64,000 nt of DNA from Enoplosus armatus (GCF_043641665.1 NC_092193.1:19229446-19293445); one strand, 5' to 3'. Counted from the stretch's first letter, positions 25,501 to 38,876 are shown. Notes: generated by a model not told the origin, from the letters alone. A program made the numbers and translations.

Positions 25501-28500
25501 CAACCTGTGCTGCTCTTTTATGTATGGGGTTATGGCTACACAGGAAAAAAAACTATTTGTGGTTGTTTTGGTCTTTCCATGGGATTTGTTGATGAATTTT
25601 AAAAAAGGTAAAATAACAAATAACTGGATAAAACAAACAACACTATTATCAGTTACGCCAATGATTACAAACAGTGCACAATGTTATCAATAAATGTTCA
25701 TAATAAAGTAGAGCTAGTAGCAGCAGTTAGGACGGTGTTCTCTCACCAGGTTGCTGATGTGAACAATGCTGGAGACTTTGCCACGAGGTGGTGAGGGCTG
25801 CTGGGCTGTGCGCACAGGGTCATCGATTGTGATGGAAACACCCGTTTTCTGCTGGCTGATGGAGCGACGAATGAGGGTGTCGCTGGGGGTCACTAGGATA
25901 AAAAAGGAAGAACAGTCAACATAGCACCTTCATTACTACACACACGCTGTCCTTACAGTTCTTAATTTTAAGACACGTGAACTTCCATTAAGTTTTCTCA
26001 AACTCAAAAGAAAAAAAGGATTTCATCATAACAGAAGTCCTGTTACTTATACCTTTGAAGATTTAAATGCAACAAGTAAATAGACTATGTAGATTATGTG
26101 TCGTCTATAAATAATAGTAAAAGTTAGCTTAAAGTTACATAAAAATTCAGGAATCTATTCTGATGAATTTAATGCTACATAAAAAAAACATCCGGAGATG
26201 GATCCATTACCAGTGTTGATTTCTACATCATGGCTGGTATGTGATGGAGACTGGGTTTCCATGGCTCCAGGAAATGAGGTGTCCATCTTCTCTTCATGCT
26301 CCTTTGTCCTCTCTCTGTCTCCCTGTGGGTCATCCTCCTCCAAATCCTCATGTCTGCTCCTCTTTGCCTCTTTCTGTCCATTCTCCTGGCTCTCCGAGTG
26401 CACCACCTGCAGCAGAAGGAAGGCATCAATACAAGCAATTCTTGATCAAGAGATTCATGCAACCTCAGACTTTCATGAGGAGCACTAAACATTCCATGAT
26501 AAAAACAGCTTCTATCCTGTCATTCCTATAAAAACAGCTCAGAGCGGAAGACCAACCTGTGTGACAGTGCGGCGAATCTGAAGGTCCTGGTCAGAGCGCT
26601 CCCTCTCTTCATCCTCAGGCCCAGAAAGGACAGCTTCCTCCGGGTGCAGGTCCACTACTGCCTCCTGGCCGAGACACGGCCGAATGTCTGGGATCAGAGA
26701 CTGAGGGAAAGAACATAGATAATGCACAAGATGAATGGGCCTGCTACATAAGTGCCTCACAGTGCATCATTAAAAGCAACCACAACGTAATATTACTATG
26801 CTGCAAATACCTTGAGTGAATCTGTGGTGATGCTGATGGAAGGCTTCTTTGCAGTGACAGCGGTACTGGAGCCCCACCTCCTCTTGCGACCGGCCGCGGC
26901 CCCAGACTCCTGCTCGCCCTCTGCACTGCCAGTGCCTGGGGACAATTTACTGCCTGGTAAGACAAGGAAAAAGGCACATGGCATATACAGTATATCACAT
27001 ATTTTTGAAATATAGATTATCATGAAAACCACATTATTTAAGATTTATTCATGTAGTGTTCCCACAGCTTAGACTAATAATGCCATTAATATCCATTATA
27101 TATAATGAAAAGGTTAATATGAGATGAAAAAGGCACACAACCAACAGTAATGATCAGTTATAAATGCTGGTAAAGAGAGCAAATTGGGAGGGTGTACTCA
27201 CTGCTAAGAGAGATCTTACGAGCTGAGAAGGCCTTTGGTGTCTGAAACACAAGAAGATAAAAACAACCCAAGATACATGGGAGAGGTGAGAGGCAGACAC
27301 CATGGGTGGAGACAAATGGTCAAGGACAGGTTGGAGGAAAGGTGGAACAATAACAGGAAGGGGGACAAGTAGGGACTGAAAGAGTGAATGATAGAAACTG
27401 CTGTGTAAAGTCTTTTTCCAATTCAGGTCTACTGAATGGCACCAAGCTGTGTTTTTGTACTGTACTGGTAGTTAAGTGCATGCCATTCATAATTATTTGA
27501 CAATTTACCCCTTTATATTCCTTAATATAACTTGTTTTTAAAGAGTAGTTGGGAACCTGTAGTTGCAGTCTCTATCATACAAACACGGATGTGGTGGAAA
27601 TACTGCAGTTTAAATTCAAGCGCTAAAATGTTATTTTGTGTCTAAATAGACACATTAACTTTGAATCTGTCTCGCAGAAGTGAAAGTCGACTAAGATTAA
27701 AGATTATAAAACAGAGGTTTTGAACCATTTTGATTAAACTGCAGTAGCCACAAATATGATAAACTTTTCTTAATGCTGCTACTCCCAGCAAAGACTACAG
27801 AGAGTAAGACTGCAAACTAAGCATTTTCAAAATAACTGTATGAAATATAACATTGAGTAAACATCTACTTATTCCCTGGTACCACTGACACCTGATCCTT
27901 ACTGGTTTGGATATGGCCCAATCACGACTGCATGTACTGTATCTAGGCAACAAGGGTCCAATCAAAGGTGGCTGAGATGTTTGGATGGAAATCTGAAAGC
28001 TGGTTGGCTGGCAGGATGGGTTCAATAGTTCATTGGGGGCTTTGAAATGCTTTTAGCCAAAGCAGTCATCCTCAGGTGTTTTGGCATTAGTCCTTTTAAA
28101 AATGTGGCAGGCTCTTCTAACAACAGAGAGGAACAATGAGTCCAATGAGTTGAAGACCAGATGTTGAATGCTGTCAACAGTCACTGTGCACACAAGTCCA
28201 GGATTTTGATTTTAATGTTCAGTTGTGTATGGGGCACAGTAAGTTCATACCGAGAGTCACAAAATAGCAAAAATCTGGCGATGGCTGTTGTAGAAAGGCA
28301 CCCAAATGGTAAGTCCTTCTTCAGTTCAAATGAAAACTGGAAAGCCCATTGAGTCCAGATGAAAATATTGGCCTCTTTGAAAACTCATTTAGTATCCAAT
28401 AAGGGTATTCGCTGGAGGATATCTGAATCCCATTCCAAGAGATTAACAATATCCCAAATGTCCTTTTGTCAAGCATGTTACAGTTCACCAACCACATTAA

Positions 28501-31500
28501 ATGATGTGTCCATAATACTCCACATTTCTTTGCGAGTGGGTTAAAAATGTCTCAGAGTGAAACAATCTGAAAGCTACTCAGTTGTTGAGAGGGTTTCACA
28601 GCAGTCTTGACTTGATGTGAGCACACATCCTTGCTTGTCTCCTCTTCATGTCGACTTTAAGGGCACAAGGCCAGATTAGCGGATAAAAGGCTAAGAGAGG
28701 TGGGCCACATTGACTAGCAACCCCTTCTTTGAATCTTCAGGTCCAATCAATAGCTCTGGCAAGCCATATCCATGAAAATGAGGCAGCCTTTGTTGCCAGG
28801 GGTGTCCCTCTGCAGTGCAGCCTTGGGGGCTTATCTGTGGTCAACTCTGGATTCTTGGGGACAGTGGAACAGGTGCAGCAGTAGCAGTAGTAGTAGTAGA
28901 AGTAGTAGTAGTGGCAGAGGTAGTATGCAGGTACCAATAGGGGCAATGGAAGAGGCATGAGCACCTTTATAACAAAGCAATCATTTGGGGTTTAAACATC
29001 AGCCACAGTGAGAAAATACCCTTGCTGTTTCTGCCTATGACAGTGTCAACAAAAGGTTTTACAAACAGCCAAATTAAAATATGTAATTTCCTACACACAT
29101 TCTACCACTTGTGAAAAGGGCTCATTCAGTCATCTAGTGGAAATATTTTTTAAATTTAAAAGAAAAAGATTTCCAACAAAGAATATAAACATATAATCAA
29201 ATGACCTATACTGTAATGTATCCAGGTTAATAAAAACTTGTGCAAATCAGAGATTCAACTATAAAGGCTCAAATGGTTCTGTCCATCTAAGTCCTCAGCA
29301 ACCAATAGCTTTGAGGACCAAGATGATTCATGGTTCTTCTGGTGCCTTACCTCCTCGCTGGTATCTGGAAGCTTCTCTGGCTCTGCCATCGCAGTCTCCT
29401 TCACCTGCCTGCTTAGTGTGAAAAATAGATACATACAGCAGGAAAAAGGGGGAACAGATGAGCAGACCATTAGGATTGAGAAAAAAAGATCTTCTAAAAT
29501 CAGGTAATAAGCTAATTATCAGAGCTAATGAAATACAACAGCATAAATGAATGGTTTAATAGAAACAATGAATGACCGAATGTTAAAGTTTCATATGTCA
29601 ATACCACTTAAAAAAAAGTTTTAGATTTACGAATGGCAATGAATAAGCCCGCTCAAAATATGTATTCAAAAATCATTACTAAATGCCTTGGTAATTTGTT
29701 GCGATTACATGATGCACACATAATCTGTAGTTCAATGGACTAAACATGCACTATGTTCCTTTAAATCTCAAACAATATTTCACATTTAAATAAAAAAAAT
29801 CATGGAGCCCTAAACCTAGACATTAATTTCCTTTGATTGAAATATAAGGCAGCATTAAAAAACGTATTAAAAATCGGAGCAGTTGAAACTACTCCACTGA
29901 GATACACAAACAGCAACCAGGTGATGCTAAAATGACTGCGCCTTAAACGCATCTCACACTGTTGACCACAGTCACTTTGTCTTCACAAAGACGTTGCTCT
30001 TATTTTTTCAATGGGGGTCAAAGAACTAAGTCGAAGAGAGGAGTGAAGGGATGCAGAGCCTCCGCAGTCCTCCATCCAGACGGAACCAAACACTCAACTA
30101 CAGCTACACAATACCTGACAAATGCGCGCGCGCCTCACGGTCTCATGTCAGCCGCATGCGCGCACACGTGAACACGTCCGCTCATTCCGACTTACATTAA
30201 CTTGGGGGGACTTTACAGCAAAGAGACAAAACTGTGCTCGGTTAAAACGCAGCATACAGGCTGCGACTGCTGCTAAAACGACTGCGTCGCAACGAGCCAC
30301 CTCTCTCCCCTCCCTCCTACCTTCCTCTCACTCTCATCAGAGACTACTCCTCTCTGAACGCATTCATGTCCGTACCGGCTGTCAACCAAAACCTGCGGCG
30401 GAGAAACCCTCGCCTGCCGTTTAGCTGAGCCGCTGTTTGAAAAACCATAGGCCGGCATCGGCAGCTAAAGCCATCGATAGAGCACAGCCATGTTGCAACG
30501 AATGTAAAAAAAAAAAAGCGATCGTGTATAAAAAGGACCCGCATCTTCTCAGCCACACCGGCTTCAAGGCAGTCTCATCAATCGCCTGATGGGAAATTCA
30601 ATACCTCTCTTATGACACCGTTTTATCATCGCTTATTGTATTCACATTCACAAGCACACATTCCCAGGCTCTAGTGGAGTGGGAGTATATGATCTGATGA
30701 CAATGATCAAGTGAGCTTACAAAGCAACATTTGACAACATACGAACAATGGCCACAGAATTAGCTTCACATTTTTACTTGTCCAGAGCTTCCATGGAAAA
30801 ATAAATAAATAAATCCACTTTCATTATTTATGAAAACATTTAAAAATGTATCTTCAGCAAGAGGATTTTCAAAACAATACTGCAGACATGTCTGCCACTG
30901 ATTCCAGTTTTTACCGTATCACACCTGCATCCTTTGGGAGCACCAGAGATGCGGTCATGATGATGATTACAGGGAAGCCATGTAGCTTCTGCAGAATAGT
31001 GGTAATTCTTTTTTTTCTTTTTTCTTTTTGAGAACAGAATGTAATAGTGGTAATTTTATTAGGTCCATGTGGAGATGATCCTATGTATGCCATTGCTAGA
31101 ATTGAGAAAATATCCCTACAACTGTATATTCCTACCACTTTTTCACTGTGGGATAAATGTAAGGCTGCATTAACCTCTCATACAAACGTGTCTTTGCACC
31201 CTTTCAAATCTTTGTTGACATTTATGGAGTGAGTTTTAAGGAAAATGTATTATGTGAATGAAAAATCTGTATATGGGAATGATAACCTTTAGTTACAGGA
31301 GATAGCACTGACATTTATATTACAATCACAGCAGAGCAAAACGAAATGATAAGTTTCTTTAGCTTGAACAAACTATTCAGAACAGTCTTTGCATACGACA
31401 TCCCACCGGAAACACCAGGTTTGTATATTGCTAGACATAATCTTTAAATATGGTCTGTTGAGTGAAGGGGCAGGACCAACAACACTGTGTAAATTTGACA

Positions 31501-34500
31501 CAGGCAGAGACAATGTGTAGGATGAGTTTCATATGACCAAGACCGCAGACCTTTGTTTGTCTTTTTCCTCCTCTCCCTCGCTGTCCTTTCTCATCCTTTG
31601 TGTCTCCTCTCTGGTTGGTGCTTCAATGATTGGTTTCTGTATATTTTAAAAGGGCAGGAAATGGAATAAGATGCAAAATAATGTAGTGTTTGTCAAAGTT
31701 ATATAAATTAATACCAGATATAAAGCCATCATGAGATTAGCAGCATAACTTGATCATAGGTAAATATATTTTCTTAGGAATTGAGATTTTTTTAGGTAAG
31801 ATGTGGATACAGTTGTCACAGATGACAAAAAAAAGAAAGAAAAAGAAAATAAATCTGGTAGTGTGCTAACACATGAGCAACTGACCTTGGTGTCGGCAGT
31901 TGTGGTACTCTTCTCTACAGACATCTCTCTTTTGCAAGGGGATGCTTTTGGAGTTTCCTTTAAACCCTCAGCCTGAGTCTCTAATGTCACCCTGTGCTTT
32001 GGTGAAGAATCTCTTTCAGGTTTCCCTTCCTAAAAAGAAACAGAACAGAACAACATTTATGCACTGAGGAAAAAAAAAAAACCTTCTTTAACTTTTCCCA
32101 ATGAAAACACAACTTTGATATATACAGAGCTTATTGAAAACACCCCCTGAGAATATCTGTTTTTCAGTGAAATGCTTCCCTTATCCTGATCTGAGGGTAC
32201 ATACACCATCACATTTGACTATGTTATACATGTAACAAGCACTGTTCTGGGTTTCGTGTAGGATTACCGGTATTGTACACATATCCATACATTACAAACA
32301 GAGCTTAGCTATAAAAACTATAAAATACTTGAGCCATTTATTGTTTAGTATGTATCAACAGTAGCTTTATGGTGAATTCTGACATATGGATACAAGAGGC
32401 AGGACACCACTCATTGAACTTGAAGCTTTAAAAACACAATCAGGGGCTAGTTGCAGAGTTTCAAAGATTTATGCAAATGTCTTCTGATATGTAAGAGTGG
32501 CAACCAATAGCAAGTACAATTATTGCAAATCAAACGCTCCAGCTTAAAAGCTAGCTTAAAATACTAAATATAAAATTGTCAAGCATCAGGAAAACAATGA
32601 TAGGCCTATTCTCTTTTTCTTATAGCTAAATGACAGCCTGCCTCTTTGTATTTGGATGTCTGAATGTACAGTTATGCACCAACAACATTAGTTTATCCCA
32701 GCAAATTAAAGTAGCAGACCGACTGCAGTAGGGTGCCTGATAATACCATCTGAGTGAAAGAATAACTTTAAACAAATATTGAGAAATAAGGCACTATTAC
32801 GCATATCTGACTGCCACAGTGCTTAAAACTTCAGAGGCAGGGGCCTGTCACGAGTGGATAAATGTTGCTATAATACTGTAATGCCTTTTAAGAGGATGTT
32901 CCTGTTGTAAAGAAAACACTCCTTGTCTGCAACATCACTGTATGTCAGGGACAGAGAGATGGGTTCCTTTTAGACCACTTACCCTTCTACCTCTTGAAGT
33001 GGAGCAGGTTTTCTCTTGAGAAGATGTGGATGAACCAGAGGACCGAGATGATGAGGACCCAGAGTCCGATTCTGAGGAAGAGGAATCATTAGACGATGAT
33101 CTTTGTCTTGCCTGTTTTTCTTCCTTCTTTGCATCTCTTCCCCTCCGCTTTGCAGCATCCCCTGGGCTTGAAGGACCCTTGCTTTCATCCACTTCTTTTG
33201 CTTTTTTGGTGGATTCCTTGGCAGCCTGTTCTGTCTTCTCTGAATCTTCTTTTTCTTTGCTCTCCGATACGAGGCTTGTGGCCCCTTCTTTTTTGGGACT
33301 CAGGACCAGTGTGGTACTAACAGCGGTCTCCTTCTCAGGCAGGGTCCCCACAGATCCCGGTGTCCCAGCGACAACCTCCTGCTTTGTCCGCATCCGTGGA
33401 ACTTCCTGTTCAGTGGAGGGCTGGTTTCCTTCCTGCTGTCGTTCCCCAACACTGGCAGGTGAGGCCCAAGGCTGGGGTGTATCAGAGAAGTTACGGGGCC
33501 GCTTGATAACCATGGAAGTGGAGGAAGATTGGGGTTGAATTGGGGAGTCCCTTATGAACCTGAACTTCTTGAAAGAGGACTGAGGCGACAGAGGTGTTGG
33601 TGACTTGGGTGCACCGGATTCTGCTGCTTCACTCCGGGACATTGGGGCATGGACATCTTCCTCCTCTCCTGCCTCAGTGGATGACTTTCTACCTGGTCCT
33701 GTAGAGAGGGGGGGAGGAGTGGGCAAGGGGGTGAGACCAATCTCACGGCCACGTTTGGATGGAGGGAGGTGACTCTCCCTCTCCTTTTCAGCCATCCTAG
33801 CTCTCTCTTTCTCCTGTTCCAGGGCCCTCTCCTGCTCCTCCTTTTCTTTCTGCATGGCTTTCTCCTTCTCTAACCTTTCATGTTCCAGAGCCCTCTCCTT
33901 CCTCTCCTTCTCCAAGGCTCTCTCCCTTTCAACTTTCTCCTGCTCAAGAGCTTTCTCCCTCTCCAGCCTTTCTTTCCTCTCCTTCTCGACTCGTTCCTTC
34001 TCCATCCTCTCCTGTTTCAGAGCTGCCTCTCGCTCCACCCTCTCTTTTTCCAAGGCCTTTTCCCTCTCTATCCTCTCTTGTTCCAATGCTTTCTCCCTCT
34101 CAATTCGTTCCTTTTCCTTCCTCTCAAGCTCTAACCTCTCTTGTTCTAGGGCTCTCTCCCTCTCCAGCCTTTCTTGCTCTAGAGCTTTCTCTCTCTCCAT
34201 TCTCTCTCGCTCTAAGGCTTTCTCTCTCTCCATTCTCTCTCGCTCTATGGCTTTCTCTCTCTCTAGTCTCTCTTGCTCCAGGGCTCTCTCTCTTTCTAGT
34301 CTCTTTTGCTCCAAGGCTTTCTCTCTTTCTATTCTCTCCTGCTCTAAGGCTTTCTCCCTCTCCAACCTTTCCTGCTCCAACGCCTTTTCTCTCTCAATCC
34401 TCTCCTTCTCCTTTCTCTCAGCCTCCAGAGCTCTTTCCCTCTCTAACCTCTCTTGCTCGAGAGCCCTCTCTCTCTCCTTCCTTTCCTGCTCCAGAGCCTT

Positions 34501-37500
34501 GGCTCTTTCTAGCTCCTTCGCTCTCTCCATTTCTTCTCTCTCTCGCTTCTCCCTCTCCTCTTTTTCTCTCTGCAGACGTTCTTGCTCCAGAGCTCTCTGT
34601 CTTTCAAGCTCCTTCTGCCTCTCAAGCTCCAGGGCCCTCTCCTGTGCTAAGGCTTGCTCTCGCTCTTCCCTCTCTTTAGCCAAAGCTAGTTCCCTCTCCT
34701 GCCTCTCTCGTTCTAGAGCAAGTTCCCTCTCCCGCTGCAAAGCCTTTTCTCGTTCTTCTCTTTCTAAGGCCTGCTGTCGTTCAATTCTCTCTTTCTCCAG
34801 AGCTCTCTCCCTTTCCTCTCTCTCCAAAGCAAGAGCTCTTTCCCGCTCTTCCTGCGTTGCTCGTTCTTGCTCAAGTTTTCTCTGCTTCTCTTGCCTTTCT
34901 AGCTCAAGGGCCTTTTCTCTTTCTATCTCAGACTCCCTCTCTCTGTCCCTCTCTTCTGTTGCAGTGGCCTTGAGCACACTCACAGGTACTTGAATATGGG
35001 CCGAATGTGCTCCTGTGACACCTTGGTTGGTGCCTGGAATCATGGGAAATGGCATATGGCCTGCAGTGTTGGCTGTGTGAGTGATGGCAGATACCAGACC
35101 CTCTGGAGGCCCTCTGCCAGGAAATGACGTAGCCGAAGGAGAACTGCTGTCCTGCCTATTGCCTTCCCCGTTGCCCCCATGCCAACCTGCTCCTGAGAAA
35201 GCACCTTCTGACGCCATCTTACGTGCAAGAAGGGTAAGCGGGCCGGGCTTGCGCTCGGCATGTCCACTCCTCTGTGGCTCTGGGCTGCTACTGCGGCTGT
35301 CGCTGCTGGAGGAACCAGAGCTGGAGGTACTGGGTGAGCGCCTAGCTGGGGCTACATCTGGACTAGGGGGGCTCTGCTTAGGGGTGTCAGGCAAGGGGAA
35401 TGATAACTCTGGAGGTGGGGAGGGAGGAGGTGTTGGCTGGCGGAGTTGAGGGGACAAAAGGGAAGGCATGTGTTGCTGCTGGGGTTGACAGGATGCTCCG
35501 GACCTCTCTCTGGTCGAGGGCACTCTGGCTGGCTCTCTGAGGCTTCTCCTCCGAGCACCACTGTCCCAATCGTCATCGTCACCATCCTCCTCGCCATCCT
35601 CACTATCCTCATCGTCGCTGTCAGCAGCGACTTCGTTGGATGCAGAACCCCTCTCTGGTCGCTGCTCTCCACCAGGAATACGCATGGCCACTGAGCCAGA
35701 AGCAGGAGGACCGGACATGTCAGCCTCCTGGTTCCTGTTACTCTCTCCCTCATTCACTGCACCAAACAATCCCTCTCCACCAGAGGGGCCAGGTGGCTTG
35801 TGCTGCTCAGCCACTGCTGGTGTGACATCCTGATGGAAACAGAAAGGGAGATGACTTATTTTGTCATAGCACTATGCCAGTTTTCTTCCATGTCAATGAT
35901 CTGACACAATTCTTACCAGCAACTTCCCTGTCAAATGTGCAACATCTTTGGAGCACAGAGAATCTCCAGACAAAAAGATTAGAAAATGTGACCAATTCCA
36001 ACAGGTAAGAAAAGAAAGTGATGTCTGACCTGGGCTTGGGGAGGGCATGAGGTACTGTTATTAACTTCTGTGTGGTCCTCTTGCTCTGTTTACAAAAGAC
36101 AAAAAATAAAATCACAAAAATGTTTTGCATAACTTTTGACCTGAGATGTGTACATTAACTCACTTAGTTGCAGGGGAGTATTCGAACAACACTTACCATT
36201 TGTTTCATATGCTTCGCGAGCCTCTCTCTCCAGACGCTGCCTCAAGAGCTCCTGTTGTTTAGCCAGATACTGCTTGATAAAGCTGTTCTGGCTCATTTCC
36301 TCACCAATCTAAACACAGAGAGGCCATTAAAAATAGGGTGCCAGCCTTCAAGGCAACTTGTACATACTTTTTGCAGGCATTTTCGAGGATTGTGCTAATG
36401 CACATTTTGTCATTTATACTTCAGAGGTCATTACACATGAAGTGGCTTCAGCCATTGAAATGAACATGAAAGCATCTTTGAGACATTTACCTGTGAGTTT
36501 GGCTGCAGTCCAATGTGAGCGGTGGAGGTCCTCTGCAGATTCTCCAGCATGAGAGCCTATTATTGAGACAAGAGGCTTTACTCATTCCATGTAAATAACA
36601 GGCAGGTGTTGGTGCTTTTGAATGTAAATATCTGGGTAATTTGTGACATCCTAGTTTCTGTGCACTGTACTCAGTAATAATTTTGTCTGCCAATTTTTCC
36701 ATTCTTTACCAACTATTATGCGTCTCTGTGTGTCCTGGCACGCCATCAACATAGATGGGACAAACATAATTCAGCATCACTGCCTCTCTTTCTTAATAAT
36801 TTCAGGTTTGGAGATTTTTGCCTTTGATGCGGCTTACAGTTGAAAGCAAAGGGAAACTTGTGGAGAAAGAAAGGAGGATAATACGCAACAAGAGTCCCCT
36901 GGTCAGAAGCAAACATGTAACATGGCAAGAGTCATGAAGGTCAATCAGACCCTAATGGGAAATGCAACTCGCACGCTAAGGTGGAAAGCAGACCAGATTG
37001 AAAATAATGTGGGTAGAGTAGCATGCAAAATCTCCTGTTTCCATCTACATCTGTCCTGACACTCACTGCCAGCCATGCAGTATTTCTCCTATTTTTCTCA
37101 CCATGCATACAAACCAAATATACTTCTTGACGTGTAATGTTCAATAATGGCATAATCTCCAACATCTTGGACAGTGACAAGTAGTAAAGCAAACAACACA
37201 TGCCATATCCAATACAACCAATAACTCTTTTGAGGTCTGTGGCTTGCTTTTAATGCCAGTAGGCCTAAATTGTATGCAACTGTGCAATCAAAATGTCCAC
37301 ATTTTGAGAGGGTAAAGCCTAAGCTGGTAACAGACAATGTAACTGTTGAAATACGAAGTACTTTATTATTTTGTAGAGTGATGTGTTTTTATGGACACTT
37401 TTTTAATGTTATATTTCTTAAAGTGGCGTAATATTTTCCACGGAGAGCGCAGGAAGCTTTAGTTTAATTCGAACTGCTAATATTTATATTTTTTATATAT

Positions 37501-38876
37501 ATTTATATATATTTTATAAGTTTTGTCACCACAACAGAAACACTAGGTAACTGCTTAAGTATGATAAGGTTGTCTGACATTTACTGCTGTTAGTTATTGG
37601 TTTGATTAATTGTTTAATAATGTGTGTATTCATTACTGACAATGGCTGATCAGGCTAATTATCAGCTAAATGTACTCAGTTTCTATATATATATGCAATA
37701 ACCCTAATATATGCATTATGTGAACATTTTATACGTCACTCACTGCCGAAAGTAGAAGAACACAATGGAAAACGAATATTTCTACGTAAATGTAGGAACC
37801 TGGTTGTAGTCTTGTAAGTAGTGACCCTGCAATATCCCCAGACTTTGCAAAATCAAAGTCTGTGACTAAAACTCTTTAGATGTGAGAGGGTGTCAGACTT
37901 TAGTCATTTTAAAGTCTTTTCAAAGTCTTCTAGTGCATGGTATGCATAAATAACAGTGTTCAGATTTCATTCACGTCAGATAATGATGACATAACGCTTA
38001 ACATGGAAATGCAAATGAAAACACTACTTGCTGCTTTCATGGCGCAATTCAGCGGAGCAATGGTAGGTCAAGCGGACTAATCAATTAAAAAAAGAAAAGA
38101 ATGCCCAAACTTTCATGGCGAATACCTGTCGCAATGTAAACAAACTGACTCATACAGGGCATATGGAAGCTCACTGGCCTGGGATACATTTTTGGGCTAA
38201 ACTATTCCTAAATTTGGCGGCACAGCGAAATTAGTCTATTCAAATACATTGCATTTACGTTAAATACACATTCGGAGTTGGTCGATAAAAGTTGTCGGGC
38301 TACTAAATAACTGGTGTAACGTTAACCTCCCGGATAAACTCGTGCACACCAACGGCGCTTGGGACAGAGACCCTTAATGGTAACATACATAGCAGCGAGC
38401 CAGGCCACCGCTCAAGTCACAGCGTTAGCCAGGGGAGCTAACGAGCTAACAGGACAACATCAACCCGACACACACTTTGAGATTAGCCCCTAAGTTGATT
38501 GAACTCCCGGTCTTGCTACGGTTAGTATACTTCTGCACGGCAGAAACACCGCTCAAACGCAGTGTAGTGAAATTAGGCGCATTTTTCAGCTGATTCGTGG
38601 CCGTTAACCTCGACAACTCTACTACGCTGCTCGGCAGTAACGATACTCAGTTGTCGGCCCTCGAGAGAGCATCAGCCCGTCTCATCGTTAACATTAGCTC
38701 GCAGCAACTGTGGTCCGGTATTTCGCAGCAGAACTCACCCCCTTGAGTCTTTTAATGAGAGCATTCTTCTGCCCGCTTTTCGAGAGTCCTCTCTCCTCAA
38801 GAGCAGCTTTTAAATCTGCTACTCGAAGGGACTGGAGCGGTCTCCCGTCCAGGGTAACGTCTTCGAGATCCGCCAT
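22529..38876 (-). CDS. acin1: Acinus (apoptotic chromatin condensation inducer), 16 coding exons, about 1718 aa
   Basis: Nuclear RNA-processing protein; with SAP18 and RNPS1 it forms the ASAP complex linked to the exon junction complex. Coding exons in transcript order: 38739-38876, 36491-36556, 36197-36308, 36030-36085, 32983-35829, 31886-32029, 31551-31636, 29351-29408, 27202-27241, 26811-26953, 26557-26700, 26211-26406, 25747-25892, 23943-24050, 23714-23821, 23321-23627, 23019-23119, 22529-22885; the two smallest may be alternative. Phases all join. Domains: SAP DNA-binding motif (residues 1-46 and on); acidic/serine region; a continuous E/R/K helix (about 414-809); RRM-like domain (about 1385-1464, with [14 protein letters not shown]); RNPS1/SAP18-binding motif (about 1567-1600, [18 protein letters not shown]); and an RD/RE/RS tail ending at a TAA. 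Human Acinus-L is 1341 aa; most of the excess is in the 2.85 kb exon. Regulation by internal promoter is possible (see separate entry). Confidence 0.94.
23130..23285. repeat. Interspersed fish repeat directly beside an acin1 splice acceptor
   Basis: Starts 'gttagggctgcaacg' and ends near 'gattaatcttctgtcgatc', the usual ends of a very common teleost short repeat. The same family appears nested at 1508-1820. It begins only about 16 bases from the acin1 exon ending at 23119, so the acceptor's branch point probably lies in or at the edge of the repeat. Confidence 0.6.
24488..25323 (+). mobile_element. hAT-type DNA transposon remnant with BED-finger fragment, in an acin1 intron
   Basis: The element is bounded by 14-base terminal inverted repeats with one mismatch: TAGGGTTGGGTATC on the left, and TAGGTTTGGGTATC when the right end is read inward. 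Both ends are flanked by the identical 8-base target duplication AACATAGG (24480-24487 and 25324-25331). An 8-base duplication is characteristic of hAT elements. Inside, on the plus strand, 24683-25069 encodes a BED-type zinc finger (CNTCSKDI ... MMKHLLQHG) and then an apparently unspliced stretch leading to a proline-rich segment. The catalytic core is absent, so it is a truncated, non-autonomous copy. It lies in the intron between acin1 exons 24050 and 25747, in the opposite orientation. Confidence 0.85.
28875..28925. repeat. (AGT)n/(AGC)n trinucleotide run in an acin1 intron
   Basis: Imperfect AGT/GCA trinucleotide repeat, about 50 bases. The surrounding intron (27242-29350) shows no exon that I can support. 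Confidence 0.8.
30321..30560 (-). promoter_or_regulatory. acin1: Possible internal acin1 promoter and alternative first exon
   Basis: Inside the 2.1 kb intron upstream of exon 29351-29408 the composition changes sharply. Between 30120 and 30480 there are many CpGs, including a run of GCGCGCGC at about 30124-30131. On the minus strand an open frame from an ATG at 30458 runs 46 codons to a GAGAGGAAG|GTAGG donor (exon start 30321) in phase 0. Mammalian ACIN1 makes short isoforms (Acinus-S and S') that lack the SAP domain, so an internal start is expected somewhere in this part of the gene. Linking it to the downstream exon is inference. If the first exon is non-coding, the ATG at 29390 in the next exon (MAEPEK) could serve instead. 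Confidence 0.4.
33775..34960 (-). other. acin1: acin1 segment encoding a charged single-helix expansion of about 395 residues
   Basis: On the minus strand this part of the large exon repeats seven-codon blocks such as [11 protein letters not shown] and [11 protein letters not shown]. It has no proline or glycine for nearly 400 residues and is dominated by E, R, K, L, A and Q. The i to i+4 E/R/K spacing predicts a stable single alpha-helix or a long coiled coil. At DNA level it is a diverged 21-base minisatellite (with 33- and 42-base variants), which can expand by unequal exchange. The antisense strand is also open for 379 codons but encodes only serine/leucine runs. Confidence 0.85.

Noticed and set aside
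33854..34993. Plus-strand open frame of 379 codons rich in Ser/Leu/Phe
   Set aside because: Antisense shadow of the repetitive acin1 exon. The lack of stops follows from the E/R/K codon repeats on the other strand.
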